Assembly: GCF_007678255.1 (NCBI RefSeq)
Contig: NZ_VEED01000014.1
Location: 62,001-126,000, forward strand
DNA length: 64,000 bases
Direction: 5' to 3'
Source: Bacillus sp. X1(2014)
GTDB lineage: Bacteria > Bacillota > Bacilli > Bacillales_B > DSM-18226
The notes under the pieces were generated by a model. It had not been told where the DNA came from. It saw nothing but the letters and a program-made list of their open reading frames with translations, and did no database searches. Position 1 is the first letter of the stretch. Each line of letters opens with the position of its first letter. Shown here piece by piece: positions 8,652-18,147 of the stretch. Both the position numbers and the translations under genes were made by a program.

Positions 8652-8823
8652 AAAAGGCTGTGTTAAACTTGTCTGTTGATTTCCGTTCCAGGCACGAGCG
8701 GTTCGCGGGCGTGCCGGGGAGCCTGTCCAGCTACAGCGCCTTGCCCCTCGAGGTCGCTTCGGCCCTGGAACGAAGGTCAACAGAGTGAAAATCAACATTA
8801 ACTGTTAAACACAAGCCTATTAA
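8652..8823. repeat. Chimeric palindromic dispersed repeat
   Basis: Outer arms AGGCTGTGTTAAAC and GTTAAACACAAGCCT are near-complementary, as are inner arms CTGTTGATTTCCGTTCCAGGC-type and GCCCTGGAACGAAGGTCAACAG-type. The centre is much richer in G+C than the flanks and contains TCCAGCTACAGCGCC followed by CCCCTCGAGGTC, a core also present in inverted form at 30.4 kb. No ORF spans it. It resembles short non-coding repeats found in many Bacillus genomes. Confidence 0.75.
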
Positions 8824-8893
8824 AAAAAGCTGTCGGAATAATTGTTGTTTTTGGAACCGATTTAATCACAAAAATCTACAGAAGGAATTATAA

Positions 8894-9400
8894 TTCGGAC
8901 ACGTTTGCCTTTAAAGTTACGAAAGCTGTCCGAAGTCAACCGATGTTCGGACACGTTTGCCTTTGAAATCACGAAAGCTGTCCGAAGTCGACCTATGTTC
9001 GGACACGTTTGCCTTTGAAATCACCAAAGCTGTCCGAAGTCAACCGATGTTCGGACACATTTGCCTTTGAAATCACCAAAGCTGTCCGAAGTCAACCGAT
9101 GTTCGGACACGTTTGCCTTTGAAATCACCAAAGCTGTCCGAAGTCAACCGATGTTCGGACACGTTTGCCTTTAAAATCACCAAAGCTGTCCGAAGTCAAC
9201 CGATGTTCGGACACGTTTGCCTTTGAAATCACCAAAGCTGTCCGAAGTCGACCGATGTTCGGACACATTTGCCTTTGAAATCACCAAAGCTGTCCGAAGT
9301 CAACCGATGTTCGGACACATTTGCCTTTGAAATCACCAAAGCTGTCCGAAGTCGACCGATGTTCGGACACGTTTGCCTTTGAAATCACGAGAGTTGTCCA
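8894..9400. repeat. Tandem array of ten 52-bp hairpin units
   Basis: Units start at 8894, 8946, 8998, 9050, 9102, 9154, 9206, 9258, 9310 and 9362, an exact 52-nt period; the tenth decays after about 38 nt. Each unit begins TTCGGACA and contains TGTCCGAA, forming an 8-bp outer stem, with an inner CTTTG/CAAAG (or CTTT/AAAG) stem and an 11-nt linker (GTCAACCGATG). Differences between central units are mainly G/A changes. The array fills the gap between yugN and the pgi terminator and has no sustained coding frame. Confidence 0.95.
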
Positions 9401-9448
9401 TATAGGCCACGAATCGAACACAGCAACAAAGTTTACGATAAGAGCCTA

Positions 9449-9490
9449 ATAAAAAAGAGAACTGAATGTATTCCATCAGTTCTCTTTTCG
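9449..9490 (-). terminator. pgi terminator
   Basis: AAAAGAGAACTGA pairs with TCAGTTCTCTTTT; the minus strand continues with a T-run. Confidence 0.85.
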
Positions 9491-9495
9491 ATATT

Positions 9496-10842
9496 TTATA
9501 AACGTTTTTCTAATTCTGCTTTTTTCTCTTCGTATCCTGGTTTACCTAGAAGGGCGAACATATTTACTTTGTATGCTTCAACACCTGGTTGGTCAAAAGG
9601 ATTTACTCCTAGTAAGTAGCCGCTCATGGCACAGGCTTTTTCAAAGAAGTAGACAAGATACCCTAATGTATACTCATCCATGGCTGGAATTGTCACAATT
9701 AAGTTCGGCACGCCGCCATCGGTATGGGCAAGCATCGTCCCTTGAAATGCCTTATTATTGACGAAGTCTACTGTTTGACCAGCAAGATAATTCAAACCAT
9801 CTAAATCATTTTCCTCGGCTTCAATTTTCAGCTCGTGACGAGGAGTTTCCACTTTAATGATTGTTTCAAACAAATCACGGCGTCCTTCTTGAACATATTG
9901 TCCAAGTGAGTGAAGATCCGTTGAAAAATTCGCTGAAGAAGGATAAATACCTTTTTGATCTTTACCTTCACTTTCGCCAAATAACTGTTTCCACCACTCT
10001 GAAAAATATTGCAAACCTGGCTCATAATTAATCAGCATTTCAATGGTTTTACCTTTGTTGTACAACACATTTCTAACAGCAGCATATTGGTAAGCAGCAT
10101 TATCTTCGAGTTCGGAATGACCAAAGTCTGTTTGTGCCAACGCTGCACCTTCCATGATCTTCTCAATGTTTGCCCCGCTTACAGCGATTGGAAGCAAACC
10201 AACTGCTGTTAGAACAGAATAACGTCCGCCAATATCATCAGCGATGACAAACGTCTCATAGCCTTCTTCTGTTGCTAAGGTCTTTAGAGCTCCTCTTGCC
10301 TTATCTGTTGTGGCATAGATTCGTTTGCGCGCCTCATCCTGACCGTATTTTTCTTCAAGAAGCTTACGGAAAATGCGGAAAGCAATTGCTGGTTCAGTTG
10401 TAGTTCCCGATTTGGAAATGACATTAATAGAAAAGTCTTTTCCATCAAGGAGATCCATCAAATCTCTCATATAAGTGGAGCTAATATTATTCCCTACAAA
10501 AATCACTTGTGGTGTTTTTCGCTTATCTTTCGGAAGGACGTTATAGAAGCTATGCTGTAACATTTCAATCGCAGCTCTTGCTCCAAGATACGATCCTCCA
10601 ATTCCAATAACAAGAAGAACATCAGAATCAGCTTTGATTTTTTCAGCTGATTTTTGAATGCGTGAAAACTCTTCCTTATCATAGTTGGTTGGAAGGTCAA
10701 TCCACCCTAGAAAGTCATTACCTGCACCGGTTTGCTCATGTAGTGAATGATGAGCAACTTTTACGGCATCACGTAAATATGTAAGTTCATGTTCTCCAAA
10801 AAAGGTTAAAGCTTTTGAGTAATCAAAACGAACGTGTGTCAT
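9496..10842 (-). CDS. pgi: Glucose-6-phosphate isomerase
   Basis: A cytoplasmic glycolytic enzyme of 448 residues that interconverts glucose-6-phosphate and fructose-6-phosphate; the short bacterial form is about 450 residues. [13 protein letters not shown] (about residue 80) and [12 protein letters not shown] (about 140) form the sugar-phosphate site. The PGI signature lies near the C-terminus ([10 protein letters not shown]). GGAGG lies 7 nt before the ATG. It is read alone, between its own terminator and a gap after yugJ. Gene order yugN-pgi-yugJ-yugI agrees with B. subtilis. Confidence 0.97.
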   Translation of the reverse strand: MTHVRFDYSKALTFFGEHELTYLRDAVKVAHHSLHEQTGAGNDFLGWIDLPTNYDKEEFSRIQKSAEKIKADSDVLLVIGIGGSYLGARAAIEMLQHSFYNVLPKDKRKTPQVIFVGNNISSTYMRDLMDLLDGKDFSINVISKSGTTTEPAIAFRIFRKLLEEKYGQDEARKRIYATTDKARGALKTLATEEGYETFVIADDIGGRYSVLTAVGLLPIAVSGANIEKIMEGAALAQTDFGHSELEDNAAYQYAAVRNVLYNKGKTIEMLINYEPGLQYFSEWWKQLFGESEGKDQKGIYPSSANFSTDLHSLGQYVQEGRRDLFETIIKVETPRHELKIEAEENDLDGLNYLAGQTVDFVNNKAFQGTMLAHTDGGVPNLIVTIPAMDEYTLGYLVYFFEKACAMSGYLLGVNPFDQPGVEAYKVNMFALLGKPGYEEKKAELEKRL

Positions 10843-10962
10843 GCATGATCCTCCATAATTTTATTTACATAATCACTTTAACGAATGATGGGATGATTAT
10901 CAAGGAAGGTCCACCATTGAAAGCGCACCCATTTTCGACAAATTTCTTTTTAAGTATTTATA

Positions 10963-12132
10963 TTATAGTGATGCGCGATAAATAGCTAAAACATCCTCAC
11001 GGTTTAACTTTTTAAAATTCCCAAACTCGCCGTTTTCCATTGCTCTGTCTGCCATTAAGTCAATTTTTGAATCATCAATATCATAATCAGCTAAACTGGA
11101 CGGTGCTTCAATACTATTCCAGAACTCCCGTAATTTTTGAATCCCTTCGAGACCTATTTGTTCTGCACTCTTGTCCGCTGCATTTACACCAAACACCCGA
11201 ACGGCAAGCTGCTTAAAGCGTTCAGGCTTCACCGCTAGATTATGCCTCATCCAATGTGGGAAGAGTATAGCCAGTCCGCCGCCATGTGGAATGTCATATA
11301 CGGCCGATACAGCATGTTCTAAATTATGTGTAGCCCAATCACCGCGATATCCCATATTTAAGATTCCATTGAGAGCCATCGTCCCACAGTAAAGAATGGT
11401 TGCCCTGTGCTGGTAATTTTCTAGATCCGCAAGCAACATAGGTGCCGTTTCCATTACGGTAATCAATAAAGATTCACACATGCGGTCTTGAAAATCTGTA
11501 TCTTCTTCTAAATGAAAATAGTGTTCAAGCACATGTGACATCATATCCACTATGCCATAAATGGTTTGATTCCTTGGCACCGTAAATGTGTTAACGGGGT
11601 CTAAGATCGAGAATTTTGGATAGGTAACCGGACTTCCCCAGCCATACTTTTCATTTGTTTCCCAATTAGTAATGACCGAGCCTGAATTCATTTCTGAACC
11701 CGTCGCAGCGAGCGTTAACACCGTACCAAATGGCAGTGCATCTTGTGCAATTGCCTTTTTAATAACTAGATCCCAAGCATCACCTTCATACTTCGCACCG
11801 GCAGCAATAAGTTTGGTACAATCAATGACACTTCCGCCCCCGACCGCAAGCAAGAATTCAATTCCCTCATGTTTACAGATTTCTACCCCTTTTCGTGCAG
11901 TAGTAATCCGCGGGTTCGGTTCCACTCCTGGGAGTTCAAAAATCTCCGCTCCAATTTCTGTTAATAAATTTATCACATTTTCATACAAGCCGCTTCGTTT
12001 AATACTGCCGCCGCCATAGACAAGCAAAACCTTTTTACCGTAACAAGGTACTTCTATTTTTAGTTGCTCCAACTCACCTTTTCCAAAAATCAATTTGGTT
12101 GGATTCAAAAAAGTAAAATTTTCCATCATCAT
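10963..12132 (-). CDS. yugJ: Iron-containing alcohol dehydrogenase (YugJ-like butanol dehydrogenase)
   Basis: A 389-residue cytoplasmic group III dehydrogenase expected to reduce aldehydes with NAD(P)H. The N-terminal nucleotide-binding part contains [10 protein letters not shown] and AVGGGSVID (about 96-104); the metal site uses Asp/His residues including the HNLEHAVSA and IPHGGGLAI region. AAGGA lies 6 nt upstream of the first of three consecutive ATG codons. B. subtilis carries two related copies (yugJ, yugK) here; only one is present in this window. Substrate range is inferred from the family. Confidence 0.87.
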   Translation of the reverse strand: MMMENFTFLNPTKLIFGKGELEQLKIEVPCYGKKVLLVYGGGSIKRSGLYENVINLLTEIGAEIFELPGVEPNPRITTARKGVEICKHEGIEFLLAVGGGSVIDCTKLIAAGAKYEGDAWDLVIKKAIAQDALPFGTVLTLAATGSEMNSGSVITNWETNEKYGWGSPVTYPKFSILDPVNTFTVPRNQTIYGIVDMMSHVLEHYFHLEEDTDFQDRMCESLLITVMETAPMLLADLENYQHRATILYCGTMALNGILNMGYRGDWATHNLEHAVSAVYDIPHGGGLAILFPHWMRHNLAVKPERFKQLAVRVFGVNAADKSAEQIGLEGIQKLREFWNSIEAPSSLADYDIDDSKIDLMADRAMENGEFGNFKKLNREDVLAIYRASL

Positions 12133-12177
12133 ACACCATCCTTTCCTTACTCATTATTAGTTATTATGATTCTTTTT

Positions 12178-12222
12178 GCAAAAAAACTTCCTCGCACCAA
12201 TTATGATGCAAGGAAGTTTTTT
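12178..12222 (-). terminator. rocD-rocG terminator
   Basis: AAAAACTTCCT-GCA pairs with TGC-AGGAAGTTTTT; the minus-strand T-run is TTTTTTT. The stem reaches the rocG stop codon. Confidence 0.85.
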
Positions 12223-13504
12223 ATGCCCATCCCCTATATAAGGAGGCTTCTGCCATTTTTCTGACGCCGATCATATATGCAGCCAATCGCATATCCACGT
12301 TGCTAGATTGCGAAAGTTGATAAATATCCTCGAAAGATTTGACCAGTTTTTGGCGCAATTTCACTTCTACTTCTTCTTCACTCCAATAAAACCCTTGCTT
12401 ATTTTGAACCCATTCAAAATAGGAGACGGTAACACCACCTGCTCCAGCCAAAACATCTGGTACAAGCAATATCCCACGTTCGGTAAGAATATTGGTTGCT
12501 TCAAGCGAGGTCGGCCCGTTTGCAGCTTCTACAACAATTTTAGCCTTTATGTTGTAGGCATTTTCAGCGGTAATCTGATTTGAAATCGCTGCCGGTACTA
12601 ATACATCACATTCCTGCTCAAGCAATTCTTTGTTGGTGATTGTCCCTTCGAATAGAGTAGTAATTGTACCAAAGCTGTCCCGGCGATCCAACAGATAATT
12701 TATATTCAATCCATCAGGATGATAAAGGGCTCCATAAACATCAGAAATTCCAACTACATTCGCTCCTGCTTCATGCATAAACTTTGCCACATAACTGCCT
12801 GCATTTCCAAACCCTTGAATGATGACACGGGATCCCTTAATGCTAATACCCCGTTTTTTGGCTGCCTCCTCAATACAAATGGTTACGCCCTTTGCTCCTG
12901 CCCTTTCCCGGCCCTCAGAGCCTCCAAGTACAAGGGGTTTGCCGGTAATAAAACCAGAAGAATCAAATTGGCGGAGACGGCTGTATTCATCCATCATCCA
13001 TGCCATGATCTGAGAATTAGTGTACATATCGGGTGCTGGGATATCCTTGGTCGGACCGACAATTTGGCTGATTGCACGAACGTAACCACGGCTTAATCGT
13101 TCAAGTTCACCAAATGACATCGTCCGCGGGTTACAAAGAACCGCTCCTTTTCCCCCGCCAAATGGTAAGTCAGCGATTCCACACTTCAAACTCATCCACA
13201 TCGATAATGCCTTCACTTCAGTTGCAGTGACCTTAGGGTGAAAGCGAACCCCGCCCATGGTCGGCCCAATTGCATCATTATGCTGAGCTCTATACCCGTT
13301 AAATATTTTGGTCGAACCATCGTCCATCCGAACGGGAATTCTAACATCTGACATTCTTAATGGTTCTTTCAATAATTCGAACATTTCTTCGTTATAGCCC
13401 ATCTTTTTTAATGCATCATGAATAACAATCTGTGTTGATGTGAGCAGGTCTAATTTCTCTATAACCTTATCACCGCCACTATTTGTTACATCATAAATCC
13501 CCAT
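12221..13504 (-). CDS. rocG: NAD-dependent glutamate dehydrogenase (RocG/GudB type)
   Basis: A 427-residue cytoplasmic enzyme that deaminates glutamate to 2-oxoglutarate. The substrate region is intact: GGVRFHP, LPFGGGKGAV with the catalytic lysine, and PAPDMYTNSQIMAW. A Rossmann NAD site IQGFGNAGSYVA lies near residue 222. It starts 27 nt after rocD, so the pair can take ornithine to 2-oxoglutarate. I see no inactivating duplication of the kind known from laboratory B. subtilis gudB. Whether it is the rocG or gudB orthologue is inferred from the rocD neighbour. Confidence 0.9.
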   Translation of the reverse strand: MGIYDVTNSGGDKVIEKLDLLTSTQIVIHDALKKMGYNEEMFELLKEPLRMSDVRIPVRMDDGSTKIFNGYRAQHNDAIGPTMGGVRFHPKVTATEVKALSMWMSLKCGIADLPFGGGKGAVLCNPRTMSFGELERLSRGYVRAISQIVGPTKDIPAPDMYTNSQIMAWMMDEYSRLRQFDSSGFITGKPLVLGGSEGRERAGAKGVTICIEEAAKKRGISIKGSRVIIQGFGNAGSYVAKFMHEAGANVVGISDVYGALYHPDGLNINYLLDRRDSFGTITTLFEGTITNKELLEQECDVLVPAAISNQITAENAYNIKAKIVVEAANGPTSLEATNILTERGILLVPDVLAGAGGVTVSYFEWVQNKQGFYWSEEEVEVKLRQKLVKSFEDIYQLSQSSNVDMRLAAYMIGVRKMAEASLYRGWA

Positions 13505-13531
13505 TTTTGCACCCCTAGTATTTTTTACCTT

Positions 13532-14731
13532 TCATCCAAGTACGTTGTTAATCCTCTCCAAAGCCCAATTCAGTTCATCTTTACTAATAATCAGCGGTGG
13601 CGCAAAGCGAATCACCGTGTCATGGGTTTCCTTACACAATAGCCCCTGCTCTTTTAATTGCTCACAATATTTGCGTGCAGGCTGAGATAGTTCTACACCG
13701 ATAAATAAGCCACGGCCGCGAATATCTTTTATGATTGGATTTTTTATTTCTTTTAATTTACTAATAAAATACTCGCCAAGTTCTAACGATTTTTCTGCAA
13801 GTTTTTCATCCACTAACACATCAAGAGCTGCTATGGAAACTGCGCATGCCATTGGATTTCCCCCGAAAGTAGAGCCGTGTGATCCTGGGTTAAATACACC
13901 TAAAATATCTTTATCAGCGACAACACATGAAATCGGGAATACACCGCCGCCTAGTGCTTTACCAAGAATATACATATCCGGTTCGATCCCTTCCCACTCA
14001 CAAGCAAACATTTTACCTGTCCGGGCCAAACCAGCTTGAATTTCATCAGCAATAAACAAAATATTGTTTTCTTTACATAAATCATAGGCCGCCTTCATAA
14101 AGCCTTCAGGCGGAATAACAATCCCAGCCTCTCCCTGAATCGGTTCAATTAAGAATGCCGCTGTATTAGGTGTAATCGCAGTTTTTAATGCCTCTAAATC
14201 ACCATAAGGGATTAGCTTGATCCCTGGGAGCATGGGTCCAAACCCGCGTTTATACTCGTCATCTGATGAAAGGGAAACAGCCGTCATTGTTCTGCCGTGA
14301 AAATTCCCAATACAAGCAATAATTTCCGCTTGGTTCTCAGCCACTCCTTTTACATCATAGCTCCAGCGGCGTGCCGTTTTCACAGCCGTTTCCACTGCCT
14401 CCGCCCCGGTATTCATGGGTAATACCATTTCTTTTTTTGTTAATTGACATACTTTTTCATACCACGGACCAAGTTGGTCATTGTGAAATGCCCGGGAAGT
14501 TAATGTAACCTTATCAGCTTGATCCTTTAACGCTTGAATAATTTTTGGGTGACGATGCCCTTGGTTCACAGCTGAATAGGCGCTAAGCATATCCATATAT
14601 TTATTGCCTTCTGGGTCCTCTACCCAAACACCTTCTGCCCTTGTAATGACAATTGGGAGAGGATGATAGTTATTAGCTCCATATTTCTCTGTTTTAGCAA
14701 TTAATTCATTCGTATTTACATTTGCTGTCAT
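13532..14731 (-). CDS. rocD: Ornithine aminotransferase
   Basis: A 399-residue PLP enzyme that moves the delta-amino group of ornithine to 2-oxoglutarate, giving glutamate semialdehyde in arginine breakdown. Class-III aminotransferase motifs are clear: [39 protein letters not shown] and the PLP lysine in [20 protein letters not shown] precedes the ATG. It heads a two-gene operon with rocG. Length equals that of the B. subtilis protein to within a few residues. Confidence 0.95.
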   Translation of the reverse strand: MTANVNTNELIAKTEKYGANNYHPLPIVITRAEGVWVEDPEGNKYMDMLSAYSAVNQGHRHPKIIQALKDQADKVTLTSRAFHNDQLGPWYEKVCQLTKKEMVLPMNTGAEAVETAVKTARRWSYDVKGVAENQAEIIACIGNFHGRTMTAVSLSSDDEYKRGFGPMLPGIKLIPYGDLEALKTAITPNTAAFLIEPIQGEAGIVIPPEGFMKAAYDLCKENNILFIADEIQAGLARTGKMFACEWEGIEPDMYILGKALGGGVFPISCVVADKDILGVFNPGSHGSTFGGNPMACAVSIAALDVLVDEKLAEKSLELGEYFISKLKEIKNPIIKDIRGRGLFIGVELSQPARKYCEQLKEQGLLCKETHDTVIRFAPPLIISKDELNWALERINNVLG

Positions 14732-14774
14732 AAATAAACCCCCGTTTCATTGTATATTATGTACATATAGTACT

Positions 14775-14803
14775 ATTGTAGCCGAGCATGAAAAAAGAAT
14801 GAA
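14775..14803 (-). promoter_or_regulatory. Candidate sigma-A promoter of rocD-rocG
   Basis: On the minus strand TTCATT and TACAAT are 17 nt apart, about 45 nt before the rocD ATG. I see no clear sigma-L type -24/-12 pair, which drives the roc operons of B. subtilis. Confidence 0.4.
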
Positions 14804-14844
14804 CACCCCATTAAAACTTTATCACTAAAAAAGCTCTAATTATG

Positions 14845-14895
14845 TAAAAAAAAGCCTAGCACAAGCTAATCATAGCATTGGGTCTAGGCTTTTCT
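14845..14895 (-). terminator. yugI terminator
   Basis: AAAAGCCTAG pairs with CTAGGCTTTT, followed on the minus strand by a long T-run. Confidence 0.8.
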
Positions 14896-14900
14896 TGATT

Positions 14901-15305
14901 TTATTTTTTTATTAAATCTTCACGTTGTGACTGATCAATCCACTCTTGCAATTTATCCTTTAATGTGTTAAATCCTTGCTGACCTTCCACTTCTGGAATA
15001 ATCGGAGCAACTGGACGTTTACGAGGCTTCTTTGCTTTAGGAGCAGCCTGCTGAACAGGAGCTTCTTCTGTAGCACGGATAGAAAGACCAATTTTGCCTG
15101 CACCTTCATCCACTGATAATACTTTTACCTTAATTTCGTCCCCTACTTTAAGGTGCTCGTTAATATCCTTAACATAGCCATGTGTAATTTCAGAAATATG
15201 GACAAGACCTTGTGTATTATCGTCGAGCGCAACAAACGCTCCGTATGGTTGAATTCCTGTTACTTTACCTGTTAAAATACTTCCAGTTTCGATCTTTTCT
15301 GACAT
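14901..15305 (-). CDS. yugI: General stress protein 13, S1 RNA-binding domain (YugI)
   Basis: A 134-residue protein with one S1 domain in the first 75 residues (GSILTGKVTGIQPYGAFV, then GLVHISEI) and a basic Ala/Pro/Lys linker (APKAKKPRKRP) before an acidic tail. The homologue GSP13 binds RNA and associates with ribosomes under stress. It is monocistronic with a strong terminator. Order pgi-yugJ-yugI matches B. subtilis, with rocDG inserted here. Confidence 0.92.
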   Translation of the reverse strand: MSEKIETGSILTGKVTGIQPYGAFVALDDNTQGLVHISEITHGYVKDINEHLKVGDEIKVKVLSVDEGAGKIGLSIRATEEAPVQQAAPKAKKPRKRPVAPIIPEVEGQQGFNTLKDKLQEWIDQSQREDLIKK

Positions 15306-15539
15306 GAAAACACTCCTAAGTAATTAATTATTTTATCCCATATATACGCATTATAATATTATATCACAAAGAATACCTTTAATCAAAAAAAGAATGAAAA
15401 ATCACCTACAATAAAAGTTTACTTAATTGAAATTGTCGAAAAATCTTAACATAATATTCAAGGATGAGGAAAGAAATATTTACCAAACGTGATAAACTAA
15501 TAGTGAGGAAATCTATTTTTAAAGGGAAGGTGATCCAGT

Positions 15540-15737
15540 TTGAATACCATCGGCCAAACCATTAAAAATGCCCGCGAAATGCTCCATATGTCTCAGGAGG
15601 AGCTGGCACAAAAAGTAAGAGTTGGAATTCACACAATTGAGAAATACGAATCTGGGGAACAAATTCCAAGCACACAAACATTATTAAAGTTATCAACTGC
15701 ATTAGATCTTCCTGCTACAGAATTAATAAAACAATAA
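15540..15737 (+). CDS. Small XRE-type helix-turn-helix regulator
   Basis: A 65-residue protein that is almost entirely one lambda-repressor-like DNA-binding domain: MSQEELAQKVRVGIHTIEKYESGEQIPSTQTLLKLSTAL spans helices 2-4. It starts with TTG behind GAAGGTGAT, five nucleotides away. No effector domain is present, so it probably acts as a dimeric repressor of unknown genes. It is transcribed away from yugI and ends at a strong terminator. Confidence 0.85.
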   Translation: MNTIGQTIKNAREMLHMSQEELAQKVRVGIHTIEKYESGEQIPSTQTLLKLSTALDLPATELIKQ

Positions 15738-15764
15738 TTACAGTTTTTTTCTACGCTACTGCAT

Positions 15765-15826
15765 AAAAAAGGGAATACTGGATAACCTTATATCATAAGG
15801 CTTTCTAGTATTCCCCCCTTTTTGAA
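15765..15826 (+). terminator. Long terminator after the XRE gene
   Basis: AAAAAGGGAATACT pairs with AGTATTCCC-CCCTTTTT; a second small stem (ACCTTAT/ATAAGG) sits in the loop. It can also act on the opposite strand. Confidence 0.8.
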
Positions 15827-15870
15827 GTGGACATCCATCATGGTATGTCCTTTTTTTTTGCTCTAAATCG

Positions 15871-16134
15871 TTAAATAGAACAAGCATCATTTGCTTTAAT
15901 GACTAATAATTCTTTTGCTATCTTCAAGCACTCTTCTAACGGAATCATTTTTTCAAATGAAAAATCATAAATGCTTTGTATTCTTTTGGCCAACTCATCA
16001 CAATCATCTAGTTCATGGATTGCCTGAATGGTATCAGCGATTTCTGTGTCATATCCTCCATTAGCTAAATTGAAAGGGTCCCACTCATTTAATAGATCCA
16101 CATATTGCAAATTGGTTTGCAGTTCTTTTCTCAT
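15871..16134 (-). CDS. yugE: DUF1871 family protein (YugE)
   Basis: A soluble, helical, acidic 87-residue protein with a GGYDTEIADTIQAI motif in the first half and a conserved IYDFSFEKMI stretch near the middle, as I recall for DUF1871. GGGAG precedes the ATG. Function is unknown. The name rests on the family resemblance and on its location in the yug cluster. Confidence 0.75.
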   Translation of the reverse strand: MRKELQTNLQYVDLLNEWDPFNLANGGYDTEIADTIQAIHELDDCDELAKRIQSIYDFSFEKMIPLEECLKIAKELLVIKANDACSI

Positions 16135-16249
16135 TGTTTTTAACTCCCAAATTTTGGATTAACCTGGGCACTTTTATATTGCCCTGATGTGGTTCCAGTA
16201 TACTTCTTAAGGAGTGAGGTGTAAAAAGATTGAAGTATCAACCAACCAA

Positions 16250-17446
16250 CTATCGTGCTATATCCAATAAATGATGGAGCATTTGCTCTCCAGACATTAG
16301 CGCTTCACCGCCCCCCTGTGCGAAAGCATCATTTCCGCCTCCTTTTCCATTAATTAGCGGCAGGGCATGAGCGATGACTTTCTTCATACTTTCCTTTCCA
16401 GCTTGTCCGCGCGCACAAACTACTTGCAATCGCTTATCATTTTCTGATACAAAATAAACAATTACAGCCTCATCTTCAGTAGTGATGATTCGTGCTAAAT
16501 TTTGCAGTTCTTGAATGGACCGATTTTGAAATACTTTACTTACGAGCAGCCTCTCATTTTGATTTCTATTTTCTAGGAAGTCCTTCGCCTCATATTGGAG
16601 GATTTTTTCCTGAGTTTGTTCAAGGGTCTTTTCTAATGTTTTGTTCATTTCAAGGAGACGGACGACAGCCTGTTCCATTTCCTTTTCAGGTGCATTGAGG
16701 ATTTTGGTTAATTCAAGGAGTACTGTTTGTTTTTTTCCAAGCTGTGTAACTACTCGATTCCCACAAACAAATTGAACCCGGATCTTCTTCTTTTGGCGTT
16801 CCCAATCTAATACTTTTATTGCTCGAACCTCACCAGTAGCTCTTGGATGTGTACCGCCGCACCCGTTATCATCAAAATCCGGGATAATAACCAGGCGGAT
16901 ATCCTCTTTCACTTTTGTCTCTTTTCGCAGACTATATTGAGACAATTCTTCTTCTGTGACCCATTTCGTCTCAATCGGTCTGTTTTCTAGGATGACCTGA
17001 TTTGCAAGTTCCTCTGCTTCCTCTATTTGTTGCTGGATAAGATGTTCCGTCTCTAAATCAATGGTGAGCATTTCTGCCCCTAAATGAAACCCGATTGTTT
17101 TGTATCCGAATAAGTTGTCAAATGCCGCAGATAAGAGATGCTGACCCGCGTGTTGCTGCATATGATCCAAGCGTCTTTCCCAATCGATAGTCCCTCTGAC
17201 TTCTTTTCCTGTATTATCTATTGGCCCCTTAAGGTAATGTCGAATTTCTCCATTGATTTCTTCCACATTCATAACCTTTTTATCAGCAATTGTTCCCAGG
17301 TCATGCGGCTGCCCGCCGCCGGTTGGATAAAAGGCCGTTTGATTCAATACAATATACCAGCTGCCAGTTGGGTCTTGTTCTTGCTTTACCACCTTTGCTT
17401 TAAAAGTTTGTATGTATGAATCTTGATAATAAAGCTTGTTCTCCAT
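16250..17446 (-). CDS. Alanyl-tRNA editing protein (AlaX-L type, with DHHA1 domain)
   Basis: A 398-residue cytoplasmic protein expected to hydrolyse mischarged Ser-tRNA(Ala) or Gly-tRNA(Ala). The editing domain has the zinc motif HMQQHAGQH near residue 95 and a second pair in CGGTHPRATGEV near 185. A coiled-coil-like linker leads to a DHHA1 domain ending GKGGGNDAFAQGGG. This is the long free-standing form of the AlaRS editing module. The ATG at 17446 has GGAGTGA 8 nt upstream and is preferred to the GTG four codons earlier. It is absent from this place in B. subtilis. Confidence 0.88.
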   Translation of the reverse strand: MENKLYYQDSYIQTFKAKVVKQEQDPTGSWYIVLNQTAFYPTGGGQPHDLGTIADKKVMNVEEINGEIRHYLKGPIDNTGKEVRGTIDWERRLDHMQQHAGQHLLSAAFDNLFGYKTIGFHLGAEMLTIDLETEHLIQQQIEEAEELANQVILENRPIETKWVTEEELSQYSLRKETKVKEDIRLVIIPDFDDNGCGGTHPRATGEVRAIKVLDWERQKKKIRVQFVCGNRVVTQLGKKQTVLLELTKILNAPEKEMEQAVVRLLEMNKTLEKTLEQTQEKILQYEAKDFLENRNQNERLLVSKVFQNRSIQELQNLARIITTEDEAVIVYFVSENDKRLQVVCARGQAGKESMKKVIAHALPLINGKGGGNDAFAQGGGEALMSGEQMLHHLLDIAR

Positions 17447-17513
17447 GTTTGTGGTCACTCCAATATATATTTATAAACTCATTGTCTGAAAAAAAGGAAA
17501 ATAAAGCAAGCAA

Positions 17514-17556
17514 ACAAAAAACTGCTCCTCCTTTATTTGAGGAACAGTTTATTCTA
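17514..17556 (-). terminator. Terminator of the hexapeptide-repeat gene
   Basis: AACTGCTCCTC pairs with GAGGAACAGTT with one mismatch, followed by T-rich sequence on the minus strand. Confidence 0.75.
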
Positions 17557-17573
17557 ACTCAAATGTGATTTAA

Positions 17574-17993
17574 TTACTTCTTTTCTTTACGCTGTCCAAA
17601 AGAAGTAGGCATCGTTGGTGGTTTTTGTCCACCTTGTTGGAAACCGCCCATGCCTTGAGGAAAACCGCCCATTTGCGGATAGCCTCCCATTTGTGGGTGT
17701 CCCCCCATTTGCGGGTAGCCTCCCATTTGCGGATAGCCTCCCATTTGTGGATGTCCCCCCATTTGCGGGTAGCCTCCCATTTGTGGATGTCCCCCCATTT
17801 GCGGGTAGCCTCCCATTTGTGGGTGTCCCCCCATTTGCGGGTAGCCTCCCATTTGTGGATGTCCCCCCATTTGCGGGTAGCCTCCCATTTGTGGATGTCC
17901 CCCCATTTGCGGATAGCCTCCCATTTGTGGGTAGCCCATTTGCTGGTAAACAGGTTGTCCCGGAAATCCGCCAAAAAATTGTCTTTTTTCCAA
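17574..17993 (-). CDS. GG(Y/H)PQM hexapeptide-repeat protein
   Basis: A 139-residue protein starting with TTG behind AGGAGGCGAT. After a 19-residue head ([19 protein letters not shown]) come 15 copies of the hexapeptide GG(Y/H)PQM, mostly with Tyr and His units alternating (the first copy lacks one Gly), then a Gly/Gln tail ending in lysines. There is no signal peptide, cysteine or membrane segment. The 18/36-nt DNA repeat keeps several other frames open, but only this frame has the ribosome site. I do not know the family; Gly/Tyr/His/Pro-rich repeats suggest a spore-surface or other structural role, which is inference. Confidence 0.8.
   Translation of the reverse strand: MEKRQFFGGFPGQPVYQQMGYPQMGGYPQMGGHPQMGGYPQMGGHPQMGGYPQMGGHPQMGGYPQMGGHPQMGGYPQMGGHPQMGGYPQMGGYPQMGGHPQMGGYPQMGGFPQGMGGFQQGGQKPPTMPTSFGQRKEKK
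17640..17945. repeat. In-frame 18-nt/36-nt tandem DNA repeat
   Basis: Alternating 18-nt units (type CCCATTTGCGGGTAGCCT and type CCCATTTGTGGATGTCCC on the plus strand) encode the hexapeptides. Near identity of the 36-nt pairs implies recent expansion, so copy number is probably variable between strains. Confidence 0.9.
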
Positions 17994-18085
17994 TTTTATC
18001 GCCTCCTAAACCGTCTCCATGCTAGTGTATGTCCACTATTAGGATAAGCATAGATTCTTACCTATTTATAAGAAAAAAATTCAAT

Positions 18086-18120
18086 GTAAAAGGCTATCAC
18101 ACTTAGTTGATAGCCTCCAA
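18086..18120 (-). terminator. Terminator of the SodC-like gene
   Basis: AGGCTATCA pairs with TGATAGCCT, followed on the minus strand by TTTTACATT. Confidence 0.7.
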
Positions 18121-18147
18121 ATAATATTATCTCTTATTCCGTCACTT

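Noticed and set aside
8894..9400. CRISPR array.
   Set aside because: The units are contiguous 52-bp repeats with no variable spacers, and no cas genes are in the window.
12308..13096. Plus-strand ORFs opposite rocG.
   Set aside because: Shadows of the glutamate dehydrogenase gene; no ribosome sites and implausible cysteine-rich products.
17615..18047. Long open frames on both strands across the hexapeptide-repeat region (plus-strand 136 and 140 codons, minus-strand 134 codons).
   Set aside because: The 18-nt repeat keeps several frames open together. Only the minus-strand frame beginning at 17993 has a strong ribosome site and a sensible product.
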